64,000 nt of DNA from assembly GCA_014800895.1 (NCBI GenBank), contig JAAVFG010000022.1, positions 59,339 to 123,338 of the forward strand. The letters are read 5' to 3'. Below, piece by piece: positions 37,114-46,356 of the stretch. The stretch comes from Bacteroidales bacterium (lineage in GTDB: Bacteria; Bacteroidota; Bacteroidia; Bacteroidales; Muribaculaceae). How positions within the stretch are numbered: position 1 is the first letter of the stretch; each line of letters begins with the position of its first letter. Below the pieces are notes generated by a model that was not told the origin of the DNA, made no database searches, and saw only the letters and a list, made by a program, of their open reading frames with translations. Position numbers and translations under genes: made by a program.

Positions 37114-37153
37114 AAGAGTCCATCCGACAAAAATCTTTGTCGGATGGACTCTT
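37114..37153 (-). terminator. Terminator of ahpF, 18-bp perfect stem
   Basis: AAGAGTCCATCCGACAAA (37114-37131) pairs exactly with 37136-37153 around a 4-nt loop. On the minus strand it is followed by TTTTATTTAT. It lies 34 bases after the ahpF stop. Confidence 0.88.
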
Positions 37154-37186
37154 AAATATTAATATCTACTTATCTATTCTTTATAT

Positions 37187-38758
37187 TTATTTACCACGGT
37201 TACGGTCATCTACTGCAGTCAAGGCTGCAACAGCACCTGATCCCATTGCTATGACAATCTGTTTATAGGCGGAGTCTGTCACATCTCCGGCAGCATAAAC
37301 ATTAGCCACGGATGTCCTGCCGAGAGAGTCTACCATAATCTCCTTGCGGTTGTTCATCGCAACCTCACCTTCAAAATCCTGTGAGTTAGGGGTAAGCCCG
37401 ATCTGAACGAATACGCCGTCAACCGGATATTCCTTACTTTCGCCGGTTGCTCTGTCTTTCGCAATGACTCCGGTGATATTCTTGCCATTACCTTTAATTT
37501 CAGTCAGAGCAGTGTTGAGATGGATGGTCACATTATCAAATGTGGCAAGCTTCTTCTGCAATACCTCATCTGCTTTCAAAGTGTCAAGAAATTCAAAGAG
37601 GTCAACGTGAGTGGCAAGTCCCGCCAAGTCAATGGCTGCCTCAACTCCGGAGTTGCCACCTCCTACAACAGCTACTCTCTTCCCTCGATAGAAGGGTCCG
37701 TCGCAATGTGTGCAGAATGCCACGCCTTTGCCGATATAGTCCGCTTCGCCCGGAATACCGAGCTTTCGCCACGCCGCTCCGGTTGCGATAATTACCTGAG
37801 GAGCTTCAAACACCTCGCCGCTGTCGGCAGTAAGCTTCTTTACCTCCCCGGTAAGTTCCGCTTTCACTATCCGGCGGTTGTCAAAGATTGCAATATCATA
37901 TCCATCCATGTGCTCCCGCAGATCCTTAGCCAAGGCTGTGCCGGTAACAGAAGGAACGGAAATAAGATTCTCAATCTCATTGGTATCCTTTACCTGTCCT
38001 CCTATGCGTCCTGCCACTACCGCGACTTTCATACCTTTACGGGCAAGGTAGATAGCCGATGAAGCCCCGGCGGGACCTCCGCCGATAATGACAGCATCAA
38101 AACCAAGAGGTGTGTTATCCTCAACACCGTTTTTAATAGTGCTTCCAAACATCTCCTCAAGTTTGGAGATTAGTTCTCCCAGGGTCGCCTGACCTACATT
38201 GAGGAGCTCGCCATTGGCATATACAGTAGGAACACCGTTGATGTTATACTCCTTCACCAATTCAGGAGCCACTCCGCCATCTATCACCTTATTGCTGATC
38301 TGAGGATTAAGAAGGGTGATGAGATTCAGAGCCTGCACCACATCCGGACATATGGAACATGTAAGGGAGACAAATGTCATGATATCCACCGGTCCGGTGA
38401 TCGCCTCTATACGCTTCTGAGTATTTGCATCAGGTATATTCTTTCCCTGACCTACAGCATTAAGGATGGCAAGAATCAAGGAGGAGAACTCATGACCACC
38501 GGGCACACCGGCAAACTGTATGCCGGTAGGTATTCCATTACGCCAGATTGAAAGGACGGGGCATTCCTCCTCTGTGGGGAAATCCTCTATCTTAACCTGA
38601 AAGGAGGGGGAGGAGGAAGCGAAATCAGTGACAAATTCCTCCATCTCCTTGCGGTTAGGGTCGGCAGGCGAACCTTGCACCAAAAGGAGGATAGACTGGT
38701 CGAGATTCGCGAAGATACTCTTCAGTTGATCAATTATTTCTTTATCTAATTTTGCCAT
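37187..38758 (-). CDS. ahpF: Alkyl hydroperoxide reductase subunit F (NADH:peroxiredoxin reductase)
   Basis: 523 residues, the normal length. The N-terminal double-thioredoxin domain has the redox pair SLTCSICPDV; the C-terminal thioredoxin-reductase-like part has FAD-binding GGGPAGASSAIYLAR, the CTHC redox centre in FCTHCDGPFYRGK, NAD-binding GGGNSGVEAAIDLA and the terminal YAAGDVTD. It passes electrons from NADH to AhpC to detoxify peroxides. It is directly downstream of ahpC, with a hairpin between them that may lower its expression. Confidence 0.96.
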   Translation of the reverse strand: MAKLDKEIIDQLKSIFANLDQSILLLVQGSPADPNRKEMEEFVTDFASSSPSFQVKIEDFPTEEECPVLSIWRNGIPTGIQFAGVPGGHEFSSLILAILNAVGQGKNIPDANTQKRIEAITGPVDIMTFVSLTCSICPDVVQALNLITLLNPQISNKVIDGGVAPELVKEYNINGVPTVYANGELLNVGQATLGELISKLEEMFGSTIKNGVEDNTPLGFDAVIIGGGPAGASSAIYLARKGMKVAVVAGRIGGQVKDTNEIENLISVPSVTGTALAKDLREHMDGYDIAIFDNRRIVKAELTGEVKKLTADSGEVFEAPQVIIATGAAWRKLGIPGEADYIGKGVAFCTHCDGPFYRGKRVAVVGGGNSGVEAAIDLAGLATHVDLFEFLDTLKADEVLQKKLATFDNVTIHLNTALTEIKGNGKNITGVIAKDRATGESKEYPVDGVFVQIGLTPNSQDFEGEVAMNNRKEIMVDSLGRTSVANVYAAGDVTDSAYKQIVIAMGSGAVAALTAVDDRNRGK

Positions 38759-38778
38759 GGGATTTTTCTTAATAAAAT

Positions 38779-38828
38779 AGTCTGCTGAATAATGCTATGC
38801 CTGTAGGCAGACCATCATGCAGCAGACT
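38779..38828 (-). terminator. Hairpin between ahpC and ahpF (possible partial terminator)
   Basis: AGTCTGCTG (38779-38787) pairs with CAGCAGACT (38820-38828), and TGCCTGTAGGCA forms an inner hairpin. On the minus strand ATTTTATT follows. Such an element would let some polymerases continue into ahpF and give more AhpC than AhpF. Confidence 0.5.
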
Positions 38829-38857
38829 AAACGTTACACTTATCTATGCTGATTATA

Positions 38858-39424
38858 TTAGATCTTTCCTACAAGATCAATAGAGGGCTTGAGGGTTGCG
38901 CTGCCCTCTTTCCATTTTGCAGGACAAACCTCGCCGGGGTGAGAAGCTACGAATTGAGCTGCCTCTACCTTGCGGAGGAGTTCGTCAGCGTTACGACCAA
39001 TGCTGCTGTCCTGAATCTCCACAAGCTTGATCAGACCTTCGGGATCTGAAACGAAAGTGCCACGGTATGCCATGCCGGAATCCTCATCCATTACGCCGAA
39101 AGCGCGTGCAAGAAGACCCTTGGGATCGGCAAGCATCGGATACTTGATCTGACGGATGCTTTCGGAAGCATCGTGCCATGCCTTATGCACGAAGTGTGTG
39201 TCACAACTTACGGAGTAGACCTCTACACCCATAGCTTTCATTTTGTCATATTTGTCAGCCATATCTACAAGCTCTGTAGGGCAAACGAATGTGAAGTCGG
39301 CGGGGTAGAAGAAGAATACAGCCCATTTGCCGAGAACATCCTTATCTGTAACTGTTACGAATTTTCCATCGTGGAAAGCCTGCACTTTAAATTCAGGAAT
39401 GTGTGAATTGATAATTGTTTCCAT
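38858..39424 (-). CDS. ahpC: Alkyl hydroperoxide reductase subunit C (peroxiredoxin)
   Basis: 188 residues, a typical 2-Cys peroxiredoxin. The peroxidatic Cys48 lies in YPADFTFVCPTEL and the resolving Cys167 in HPGEVCPAKW near the C-terminus. It reduces hydrogen peroxide and organic peroxides in the cytoplasm and is recycled by AhpF. It is the first gene of the ahpCF unit; no OxyR site was identified by eye. Confidence 0.97.
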   Translation of the reverse strand: METIINSHIPEFKVQAFHDGKFVTVTDKDVLGKWAVFFFYPADFTFVCPTELVDMADKYDKMKAMGVEVYSVSCDTHFVHKAWHDASESIRQIKYPMLADPKGLLARAFGVMDEDSGMAYRGTFVSDPEGLIKLVEIQDSSIGRNADELLRKVEAAQFVASHPGEVCPAKWKEGSATLKPSIDLVGKI

Positions 39425-39519
39425 AGTGTGTTTTTCTTAAAATTTGGTTTACACAGTTAATACAAATCAAAACAAGAATATGTTTATTGCATCTATCCGT
39501 GAGAATCCGTCGTTCGCCA

Positions 39520-40074
39520 TTATTCCTTAACAGCTACGGCGAGTTGCTGAGCATGAGTGTTGGCTGCTTCGTAAAATCTTTTCTCTGCCTCCTTGTCATC
39601 AGGGTTAAGCAGCATCATGCCGAAGCTCACGATAGCGCCTTTCCATTCAAAGCCGCAGAAGTCTGATACCGCCTTGAATTGGGGGATCAGAGCTTCCATC
39701 GTGACATGCTCATGACCTTCGGGAGAGTATTCGCTTTCAGGCGCGCCGGCAGTGAAGGAGAAGATAAGCTTCTTTCCGTTCATCATGCCCCCTTTTGAAG
39801 AGTAGGCATATCCATGAGCCAATACCATCTCAAAATAGAGATGCATGAGAGAAGGAGCACTAAACCACCAAAGAGGGAATTCAAAAACGACTGTATCCGC
39901 ATCTGTAAGACGTTTCTGCTCACGTTCAACATCTATTTTGCCGTCAGGATACTCTGCATCCAAATATACGATGTCGGCAGCGGGGACTAAACGATGAAAC
40001 TCATCAAGGATGGCACGGTTTGCTTTTGAAGATTTATAGTCAGGGTGACCTGACACAACAAGAATTTTACTCAT
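39520..40074 (-). CDS. NAD(P)H-dependent flavodoxin-fold oxidoreductase (quinone reductase/KefF-like)
   Basis: 184 residues. The start ILVVSGHPDYKSSKANRAI and the motif VVFEFPLWWFSAPSLMHLYFEMVLAHGYAY are characteristic of the Flavodoxin_2 family (MdaB, KefF, mammalian NQO1), which bind FMN or FAD and make two-electron reductions of quinones. The later GKKLIFSFTAGAPE segment fits too. It lies 95 bases upstream of ahpC on the same strand, consistent with a shared oxidative-stress role, though a common transcript is not shown. Confidence 0.85.
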   Translation of the reverse strand: MSKILVVSGHPDYKSSKANRAILDEFHRLVPAADIVYLDAEYPDGKIDVEREQKRLTDADTVVFEFPLWWFSAPSLMHLYFEMVLAHGYAYSSKGGMMNGKKLIFSFTAGAPESEYSPEGHEHVTMEALIPQFKAVSDFCGFEWKGAIVSFGMMLLNPDDKEAEKRFYEAANTHAQQLAVAVKE

Positions 40075-40256
40075 TTTTCAATAGTTTAAAGATTAAGATT
40101 ACCCTTCTGGTTATTTAACGCGGTAGATAGATAAATGGTTTATATGTAATATTGCACGATTTTATCTTTTTTTCAACCAAAAACAAAGAAAATATATGCA
40201 AGTTTACCCCGAGATTGTTATAGAATAAAAATCGTATAAAAATTGTTATCTAATAT

Positions 40257-41099
40257 ATGGAGATTATAGAAAATAAGGAATTTGGCGGAGAGCGTCCTCT
40301 TTTCGCCACACATGATCTGAAACTGGTGAATGTAACCATCCATGCCGGCGAGTCAGCGCTCAAGGAGTGTAGCAACATTGAAGCTGTTGATTGTCGTTTC
40401 GAAGGTAAATATCCTTTCTGGCATGTAGATGGCTTTTCAATTCGTAATTGTCTTTTCACGGAAGGAGCAAGAGCGGCTTTATGGTATTCCAAAGGGCTGC
40501 ATATGGTAGATACTCTTGTGGAAGCTCCGAAGATGTTCCGCGAGATGAACGGCGTTATCCTGGAAAAAGTACGTATTCCTGACGCCCAGGAGACCCTCTG
40601 GCATTGCCGCAATATTAATCTGCATAAAGTGGAGGTGAAGAATGCCGATTATCTTTTCATGCACTGTGACAATATCGAGATTTCCGACTATCATCAGGAG
40701 GGTAACTACTCTTTCCAGTATTGCAACAACGTTGTGATAAGGAATGCGGTGATTCATTCCAAGGATGCTTTCTGGAATACGGATAATGTAACGGTGATAG
40801 ACTCAGAGCTTCATGGTGAATATCTTGGCTGGCATTCAAAGAATCTCCGCCTTATAAATTGTCGTATCTCCGGCACTCAGCCTTTATGCTATTGCGAGAA
40901 CCTTGTGATGGAAAATTGCACAATGGAGAAGGATTGTGACCTTGCATTTGAAGAGAGCACTCTTGACGCAACTGTCAATAGCGAGATCACATCCGTTAAG
41001 AATCCTACATCAGGGATAATCCGTGCCAAGGGTTATGGCGAGATTATCCTTGACGAGAATATCAAGGCACCCGCAGACTGCAAGATTGAGACTTTCTAA
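40257..41099 (+). CDS. DUF3737 family protein (right-handed beta-helix)
   Basis: 280 residues starting at ATG 40257. The sequence is a regular series of short strands with conserved aromatic and Cys positions (CRFEGKYPFWHVDGFSIRN, ALWYSKGLHMVDTLVE, LFMHCDNIEIS), the pattern of DUF3737, which folds as a parallel beta-helix. The biochemical function is unknown. No signal peptide, so probably cytoplasmic. The C-S lyase gene follows after 69 bases in the same direction. Confidence 0.8.
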   Translation: MEIIENKEFGGERPLFATHDLKLVNVTIHAGESALKECSNIEAVDCRFEGKYPFWHVDGFSIRNCLFTEGARAALWYSKGLHMVDTLVEAPKMFREMNGVILEKVRIPDAQETLWHCRNINLHKVEVKNADYLFMHCDNIEISDYHQEGNYSFQYCNNVVIRNAVIHSKDAFWNTDNVTVIDSELHGEYLGWHSKNLRLINCRISGTQPLCYCENLVMENCTMEKDCDLAFEESTLDATVNSEITSVKNPTSGIIRAKGYGEIILDENIKAPADCKIETF

Positions 41100-41168
41100 A
41101 ATTATTCTGACTAATATGGCTCTCATTGCTGACTTGGCAATGAGAGCTTCATCATAAAGATATAAACC

Positions 41169-42353
41169 ATGAATATTGATAAAAAGGAATGGTTTGACAA
41201 TGTCCCTGACCGTCGCGGCACCCGATGCTATAAATGGGACGCTACGGAGGATAGGGAAGTTATACCTATGTGGGTGGCGGATATGGACTTCCGCACCGCC
41301 CCTAATGTGATTGCGGCTCTTGAAAAAAGGGTAGGACATGGAGTATTCGGATATACCCTGCTTGATGATGAATATTACAATGCCTTGACAAGATGGTTTG
41401 CTTCCCGCCATAATTATGTATTTTCACGGGAATCCGTGATAGCAGTGCCGGGAGTAGTACCGGCTATCTCCGCTATAATCAAGGCGCTTGCTCCGGAAGG
41501 CAGCGGTGTGATAGTGCAGACGCCGGTTTATAACTGCTTCTTCTCATCTATTCGCAATAACGGGTGTAAGGTGGTGGAAGCTCCTCTGCAGCGGGTAGAC
41601 TATGAGGATGGAACTTTCTCATACAAGATGGATTTTGAGGCTCTGGAGAGTGCTGCAAGTAAAGAGGAGAATAAACTATTCCTCCTTTGTAACCCTCATA
41701 ATCCTGCCGGACGACTTTGGACTCGTGAGGAGCTGGAGAAAGTGTCAGAAATATGTAAGCGTAATGATGTGATAGTTGTGTCAGATGAGATTCATTGTGA
41801 GTTGACACGTCCGGGCACAGAGTATTTTGCTTATGGCAGAATAGACCCGGAGGCGATTATTTGTGTCTCTCCCTCAAAAGCCTTCAATACTGCCGGGCTA
41901 CAGATAGCTAATATCATTGCAGCAGACGATTCAATGCGTCGCAGGATAGACCGCGCGGTCAATATCAATGAGGTTTGCGATGTCAATCCTTTCGGGCCGG
42001 TCGGGCTGATCGCCTCCTATTCTGATGAGGGTGAGAGATGGTTGAAAGCACTAAGGGAGTATATATGGGAAAATTATGACCTCCTCCTAAAACGGTTCAG
42101 AGAGGAATTGCCGGAATGCCCTGTCTGCCGTCTTGAGGCCACTTATCTTCCTTGGGTAGATGTCCGGGCTTTGAACATTCCTTCGAAAGAGATAGAGGAG
42201 AGAATGGTGAAGGAGAGCAAGGTGTGGGTAAATGACGCCGAGATGTATGGAGGAGAGGGATATATCCGCATAAATATCGCCTCTTCGCGGGATAAAGTTA
42301 ATGAGGGTCTCAACCGTATAATAAATTGGTTGAGAGGAGAGTTAAAAGTGTGA
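41169..42353 (+). CDS. MalY/PatB-family PLP-dependent C-S lyase (cystathionine beta-lyase type)
   Basis: 394 residues, fold-type I aminotransferase. The N-terminal NVPDRRGTRCYKWD and the VIPMWVADMDF block identify the MalY/PatB group; PLP-binding residues include LCNPHNPAGRLW, VVSDEIHCELTRPG and the Schiff-base lysine in CVSPSKAFNTAGLQ. Members cleave cystathionine or other cysteine conjugates to release thiols, pyruvate and ammonia. The gene sits between DUF3737 and a MATE pump on the same strand. Confidence 0.9.
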   Translation: MNIDKKEWFDNVPDRRGTRCYKWDATEDREVIPMWVADMDFRTAPNVIAALEKRVGHGVFGYTLLDDEYYNALTRWFASRHNYVFSRESVIAVPGVVPAISAIIKALAPEGSGVIVQTPVYNCFFSSIRNNGCKVVEAPLQRVDYEDGTFSYKMDFEALESAASKEENKLFLLCNPHNPAGRLWTREELEKVSEICKRNDVIVVSDEIHCELTRPGTEYFAYGRIDPEAIICVSPSKAFNTAGLQIANIIAADDSMRRRIDRAVNINEVCDVNPFGPVGLIASYSDEGERWLKALREYIWENYDLLLKRFREELPECPVCRLEATYLPWVDVRALNIPSKEIEERMVKESKVWVNDAEMYGGEGYIRINIASSRDKVNEGLNRIINWLRGELKV

Positions 42354-42477
42354 AACTGTATGAGATTCTTATTATTATATAAGAAATCATTCAGGAAGCT
42401 ATTATCTACTACGTTGTTACACAAATATTCTTTGATTATTAGTAACTACTTATTTAGTAATTTAAAACTACTTCATA

Positions 42478-43977
42478 TTGAATCTTGATTTCATCTCATC
42501 CGGTAAGGAACTGACCTTTAGGGATAGATTAAAACTTACGATGCAATTAGCATGGCCTGCTATTGTGGCACAGTTGTCATCAATAATGATGCAATATATT
42601 GATGCTGCAATGGTGGGTCGGCTCGGTGCTGACTCCTCTGCGTCGGTGGGATTGGTCTCTACTTCGTTATGGCTCTTTTGGGGAGTGTGCTCAGCGGCAA
42701 CGGTCGGATTTTCTGTGCAGATAGCGCATAGAATAGGGGCGGCAGACTCTGACTCTGCACGCCGTATTTTCCGCCAGGGTTTGACCGGGTCTTTTCTTTT
42801 CGGCATTATCATCGGGCTGATAGGTTTAGCGATTGCCCGACCGCTTCCACACTGGCTTGGCGGAGCTGAGGAGGTTTGCGCTGACTCCTCTCTCTATTTC
42901 GCGGTGTTTGTCTCGGCTCTTCCGATGCTGACTCTCAACTATTTCGGGAGTGGCGCATTGCGGGCAGCAGGGAATATGATGGTGGCAGGAGGATTGAATG
43001 TGATGATGTGTATATTGGATGTCATATTCAATCTATTCCTGATTTTCCCCACTCGGGAGGTCTCTCTCCTCGGTTCTGATTTTATCTTGCCGGGAGCAGG
43101 CTTGGGCGTATTAGGCGCAGCATTAGGGACGGTGTTTGCTGAAATAATTACGGCAGTCTCAGTGGTGCTTTATGCAGCTACAAAAGAGAAGCATCTTGCT
43201 TTCTTGGGTAAATTCAGAGATAAGGTAAGAGAAAAGAGCGAGAGATTTCGTGATCGATGGATTCCCTCGGGAGAAGTGCTGAGGAATGCCATAAGGGTTG
43301 CCACCCCGATGACTCTCGAGCATGCAGTGATATGCGGGGCGCAGATTATGATTACCATAATTGTAGCTCCTCTGGGAGTCTTTGCTATTGCCGCCAATTC
43401 ATTTGCTGTCACGGCTGAGGCTCTATGTTATATGCCCGGTTACGGCATAGCAGATGCTGCCACCACTCTTAGCGGTCAGAGTTATGGCGCCGGAAGAAAG
43501 GAATTGGCTCGTAAGTTTGGTTGGCTCACTGTCGGTAGCGGTATGATAATAATGGGAGTAATGGGAGTTGCGCTGTGGATATGGTCTCCCGAAGTTATGG
43601 CATTGCTAACTCCCGTCAAGGAAATTCAGGAATTGGGTTTCTCATCATTGCGTATTGAGGCTTGGGCGGAGCCGATGTTTGCTGCTTCTATCGTAGCTTA
43701 CGGAGTAATGGTAGGTGTAGGCGATACTGTCATCCCCGCAATTATGAATTTCTCCTCCATATGGCTTGTGCGTGTACCTTTGGCTGCCATCCTTGCCGGC
43801 ACGATGGGACTTCAGGGAGTATGGCTTGCCATGTGTATTGAGTTGACTTTCCGTGGGTGCATATTCCTTTGGCGTTTAGCCTCCGGCGCATGGCTGAAAC
43901 ATGGATTGAAGACTTCCGGAAATAAGGAGTTGAAAGAAGCTGATATCAGAAATATCGAGGAATCAGAAGAGATATAA
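42478..43977 (+). CDS. MATE-family efflux transporter (second copy)
   Basis: About 499 residues if translation starts at TTG 42478, which keeps the family-typical FRDRLKLTMQLAWPAI segment; the first ATG is at 42541 and would remove it. A stop codon at 42463 excludes longer forms. Twelve membrane helices are visible with MMQYIDAAMVGRLGADSSA and the second-half counterpart GYGIADAATTLSGQSYGAGR. It differs clearly from the MATE protein at 34018-35397. Drug or metabolite export driven by Na+ or H+ is expected; the substrate is unknown. Confidence 0.88.
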   Translation: MNLDFISSGKELTFRDRLKLTMQLAWPAIVAQLSSIMMQYIDAAMVGRLGADSSASVGLVSTSLWLFWGVCSAATVGFSVQIAHRIGAADSDSARRIFRQGLTGSFLFGIIIGLIGLAIARPLPHWLGGAEEVCADSSLYFAVFVSALPMLTLNYFGSGALRAAGNMMVAGGLNVMMCILDVIFNLFLIFPTREVSLLGSDFILPGAGLGVLGAALGTVFAEIITAVSVVLYAATKEKHLAFLGKFRDKVREKSERFRDRWIPSGEVLRNAIRVATPMTLEHAVICGAQIMITIIVAPLGVFAIAANSFAVTAEALCYMPGYGIADAATTLSGQSYGAGRKELARKFGWLTVGSGMIIMGVMGVALWIWSPEVMALLTPVKEIQELGFSSLRIEAWAEPMFAASIVAYGVMVGVGDTVIPAIMNFSSIWLVRVPLAAILAGTMGLQGVWLAMCIELTFRGCIFLWRLASGAWLKHGLKTSGNKELKEADIRNIEESEEI

Positions 43978-44014
43978 TACCTTATATGCAATCATATTGA
44001 AAATATAAAAGATA

Positions 44015-45232
44015 TTATCCCTTTGTTTTTGCCAGAGACCTTATATCTTCTCCTGAGGGAGCTTGGTAAAGTTTAAGTCCGAAGAGGGGAGCGGTGGCAT
44101 AGATGTGATCGAAGATATCCGACTGGATATGCTCGAATTCTTTCCATTTCACTTCCGAAAGGAAGAAATAAAAATCGAGAGGAAGACCGTTGGAAGTTGG
44201 CTCCATCTGACGTACCATCAGGATCTTATCCTCCCTTACCATCGGATTTTCATACAGCCAGTTTTCCATATATTCTCTATAAAGACGGATATTAGGTACT
44301 GAAATGTCGGATTTGAAAAGATGAGAGTTAATAAGAGGATTCTTTGATACTCTCTCAAGCTGATCTTCGGAGAGGAAGTTGATGCTTTTGATATCTATGA
44401 TCAATGAGCGCGATACCCGGCGCGCGTTGGAATCGCGCATCTCCTGAAAATTCTGGAAAGACTCGGAAATAAGAGAGTATGGAGGAATGGTAGTGATGGA
44501 ATTATCCCAGTTTCGGATTTTTACAATAGTAAGAGATATATCCACTACCTCTCCGTTAGCATTGTGCTTCGGTACAATTATCCAGTCGCCGACTTTCACC
44601 ATATTGTTTGCCGTAAGCTGGACAGATGCTACGAGTCCGAGAATGGTGTCCTTAAATACCAACATCAGAATGGCGGCTGACGCACCTAATGCTGTGAGGA
44701 TAGCTATAGGAGATTTACCGACGATAAGAGAGAGTCCGATTATAATACCAATACCAATCGCGATGAGCTTACCCATCTGGAATATACCCTTGATGGCAAA
44801 GGGCTTGAACTTTTCCCGTTTAGAGAAAGCGTTATGCAGATTGTCAAGCAGAGTATTGACTGCAAAGATTGTCACTCCGATAATATAGAAGGAGAATAAT
44901 AGGTGCAGACTCAAGGAGAAGCCGCCCGGATTAATAAAGGAATGCGGAATAAGCCATTCGGCAATAAGGGCGGGAGTAAGAAGAGATAGAGCTTTGAGCA
45001 GACGGGGATTGATAAGATCATCATCCCAATCTGTCTCCGTTTTCTCCACAATTCGGGCTATCATCCTGAGAATCGGCAGACTTATGTAGTAGCCAAGCAC
45101 GGAAAGGATAAGCGCGGCAATGAGTAAGAGAGTGGTTAGGACAGTACTATTATATGAAAGATTAATGGATGTAGCCAGCCATTCACGGATATTCTCAAAA
45201 CATTCGGCTGTGAAGCTCACGTAATTATTCAT
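44015..45232 (-). CDS. MscS-family mechanosensitive channel (YbdG-like)
   Basis: 405 residues. Several N-terminal membrane helices, then the pore-lining helix region LTALGASAAILMLVFKDTILGLVASVQLTANNMVKVGDWI with the typical MscS beta-domain following (NANGEVVDISLTIVKIRNWDNS). The loop with TEKTETDWDDDLINP and the C-terminal layout match the YbdG subgroup. It opens on membrane tension and protects against hypo-osmotic shock. Confidence 0.9.
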   Translation of the reverse strand: MNNYVSFTAECFENIREWLATSINLSYNSTVLTTLLLIAALILSVLGYYISLPILRMIARIVEKTETDWDDDLINPRLLKALSLLTPALIAEWLIPHSFINPGGFSLSLHLLFSFYIIGVTIFAVNTLLDNLHNAFSKREKFKPFAIKGIFQMGKLIAIGIGIIIGLSLIVGKSPIAILTALGASAAILMLVFKDTILGLVASVQLTANNMVKVGDWIIVPKHNANGEVVDISLTIVKIRNWDNSITTIPPYSLISESFQNFQEMRDSNARRVSRSLIIDIKSINFLSEDQLERVSKNPLINSHLFKSDISVPNIRLYREYMENWLYENPMVREDKILMVRQMEPTSNGLPLDFYFFLSEVKWKEFEHIQSDIFDHIYATAPLFGLKLYQAPSGEDIRSLAKTKG

Positions 45233-45314
45233 TTTGATAGAATTAGCTGATGTATTTAAAGTTTTATTTCGCGTTTTAGGGATTAACGTTGATACGCTTG
45301 TTTATTAAGAATTA

Positions 45315-45322
45315 CAAAATTA
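45315..45322 (-). promoter_or_regulatory. -7 promoter element of the MscS gene
   Basis: On the minus strand TAATTTTG fits TAnnTTTG. It predicts a leader of about 75 nt before the ATG at 45232. Confidence 0.45.
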
Positions 45323-45404
45323 AGTAATAAGAGTGATTATACCAAGACGATAGGAGAGAAAGGAGAGATATAATTTAGGGTTTGCACGTTGCCATAATAT
45401 GTGT

Positions 45405-45412
45405 TATATTTG
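45405..45412 (+). promoter_or_regulatory. -7 promoter element of pgeF
   Basis: TATATTTG fits TAnnTTTG, 22 bases before the ATG at 45435. Confidence 0.55.
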
Positions 45413-45434
45413 AATCTTAAAATAGTTTTGAGCT

Positions 45435-46127
45435 ATGAAAAAGATGTATTTATGCGATAATGAAGAAATCGAAGCATATACATTGGCGGGAGATGTATTG
45501 AAAAACAGAGACGGAGGAAGCATCCCGGATGCAATAGACGGTATTGCTCTTAATCCCGTTCAGACACATTCACTCAATGTAGCAGTTGTTGATGAAAAAA
45601 CCTCTACGCCTATAGATGATTGCGATGCATATATAACATTTTCACAAAACTTACCTATTGGTGTAAGAACCGCTGACTGCGTTCCTATCATTATTTATGC
45701 ACGCGATATAAAGGCAGTGGCGGCGGTTCATGCAGGCTGGAAAGGCACGATAGGAGGTATAATTGACAATGTGATAAAAATGCTTCTTGATTATGGAAGC
45801 GAAAGGGAGAATATCTATATTTATTTCGGACCATCTATCTCGCAAAAGATTTACGAGGTTGATGCAGAATTGGCGCGGAAATTCATAGATGCCGGCTTTG
45901 AAAATAATATTGTTTACCCTTTAGAATCCTCCAAACCCCATATTGATCTTGAGGGTGTAAATATTGAGCGGGTAAAATCATTGGGAGTGCCGGAAAGGAA
46001 TATCTATAGATCAGGGTATTGTACTTTTAAAAGCAAAGACTTTGAGGGAAAATATCTTTTCCCAAGCTATCGCAGGGATAAGGGTACTGACCGTAGACTA
46101 TTGACCGTAGTAAAGCTTAAAAGCTAA
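45435..46127 (+). CDS. pgeF: Peptidoglycan editing factor PgeF (YfiH/multicopper oxidase-like laccase domain)
   Basis: 230 residues. The conserved blocks LPIGVRTADCVPIII (active-site Cys), VAAVHAGWKGTIGGI (His) and YFGPSISQKIYEV are those of the YfiH/DUF152 family. In E. coli the protein removes wrongly incorporated L-Ser from UDP-MurNAc precursors; purine nucleoside phosphorylase/adenosine deaminase activity is also reported for relatives. Its 3' end overlaps by about 11 bases with a converging gene remnant on the other strand. Confidence 0.9.
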   Translation: MKKMYLCDNEEIEAYTLAGDVLKNRDGGSIPDAIDGIALNPVQTHSLNVAVVDEKTSTPIDDCDAYITFSQNLPIGVRTADCVPIIIYARDIKAVAAVHAGWKGTIGGIIDNVIKMLLDYGSERENIYIYFGPSISQKIYEVDAELARKFIDAGFENNIVYPLESSKPHIDLEGVNIERVKSLGVPERNIYRSGYCTFKSKDFEGKYLFPSYRRDKGTDRRLLTVVKLKS

Positions 46128-46296
46128 ACAGTCTGCCCAAATACCGGTAGTCGTGACCTGTCTGCACTTCGCGCATAGTTGCCAGAGATCCGCTGTTAGT
46201 CACGAATTCCTCGCCAACAACATTGGCGCTATCGGCTGGAAACACCTCCTTGTCGTGATACAATACTTTAGGGAAAGGACGTGAAAAATAATTTTC
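46117..46296 (-). pseudogene. 59-codon remnant of an unidentified gene (3' end only)
   Basis: On the minus strand a frame is open from just after a TAG at 46297-46299 to the TAA at 46117-46119 and reads as natural protein (for example PADSANVVGEEFVTNSGSLA, then HDYRYLGRLFSF). It has no usable start; the only ATG is at codon 41. It looks like the C-terminal end of a gene that lost its 5' part. I do not recognise the family. It overlaps the last bases of pgeF and lies upstream of the EamA transporter gene. Confidence 0.4.
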
Positions 46297-46320
46297 CTAT
46301 CGTTGTTCGCAGAGTTTTTG

Positions 46321-46328
46321 TAATTTTG
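46321..46328 (+). promoter_or_regulatory. -7 promoter element of the EamA transporter gene
   Basis: TAATTTTG fits TAnnTTTG, 28 bases before the ATG at 46357. Confidence 0.6.
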
Positions 46329-46356
46329 TAATCTAAAATATGTGGATAGATAGTAA

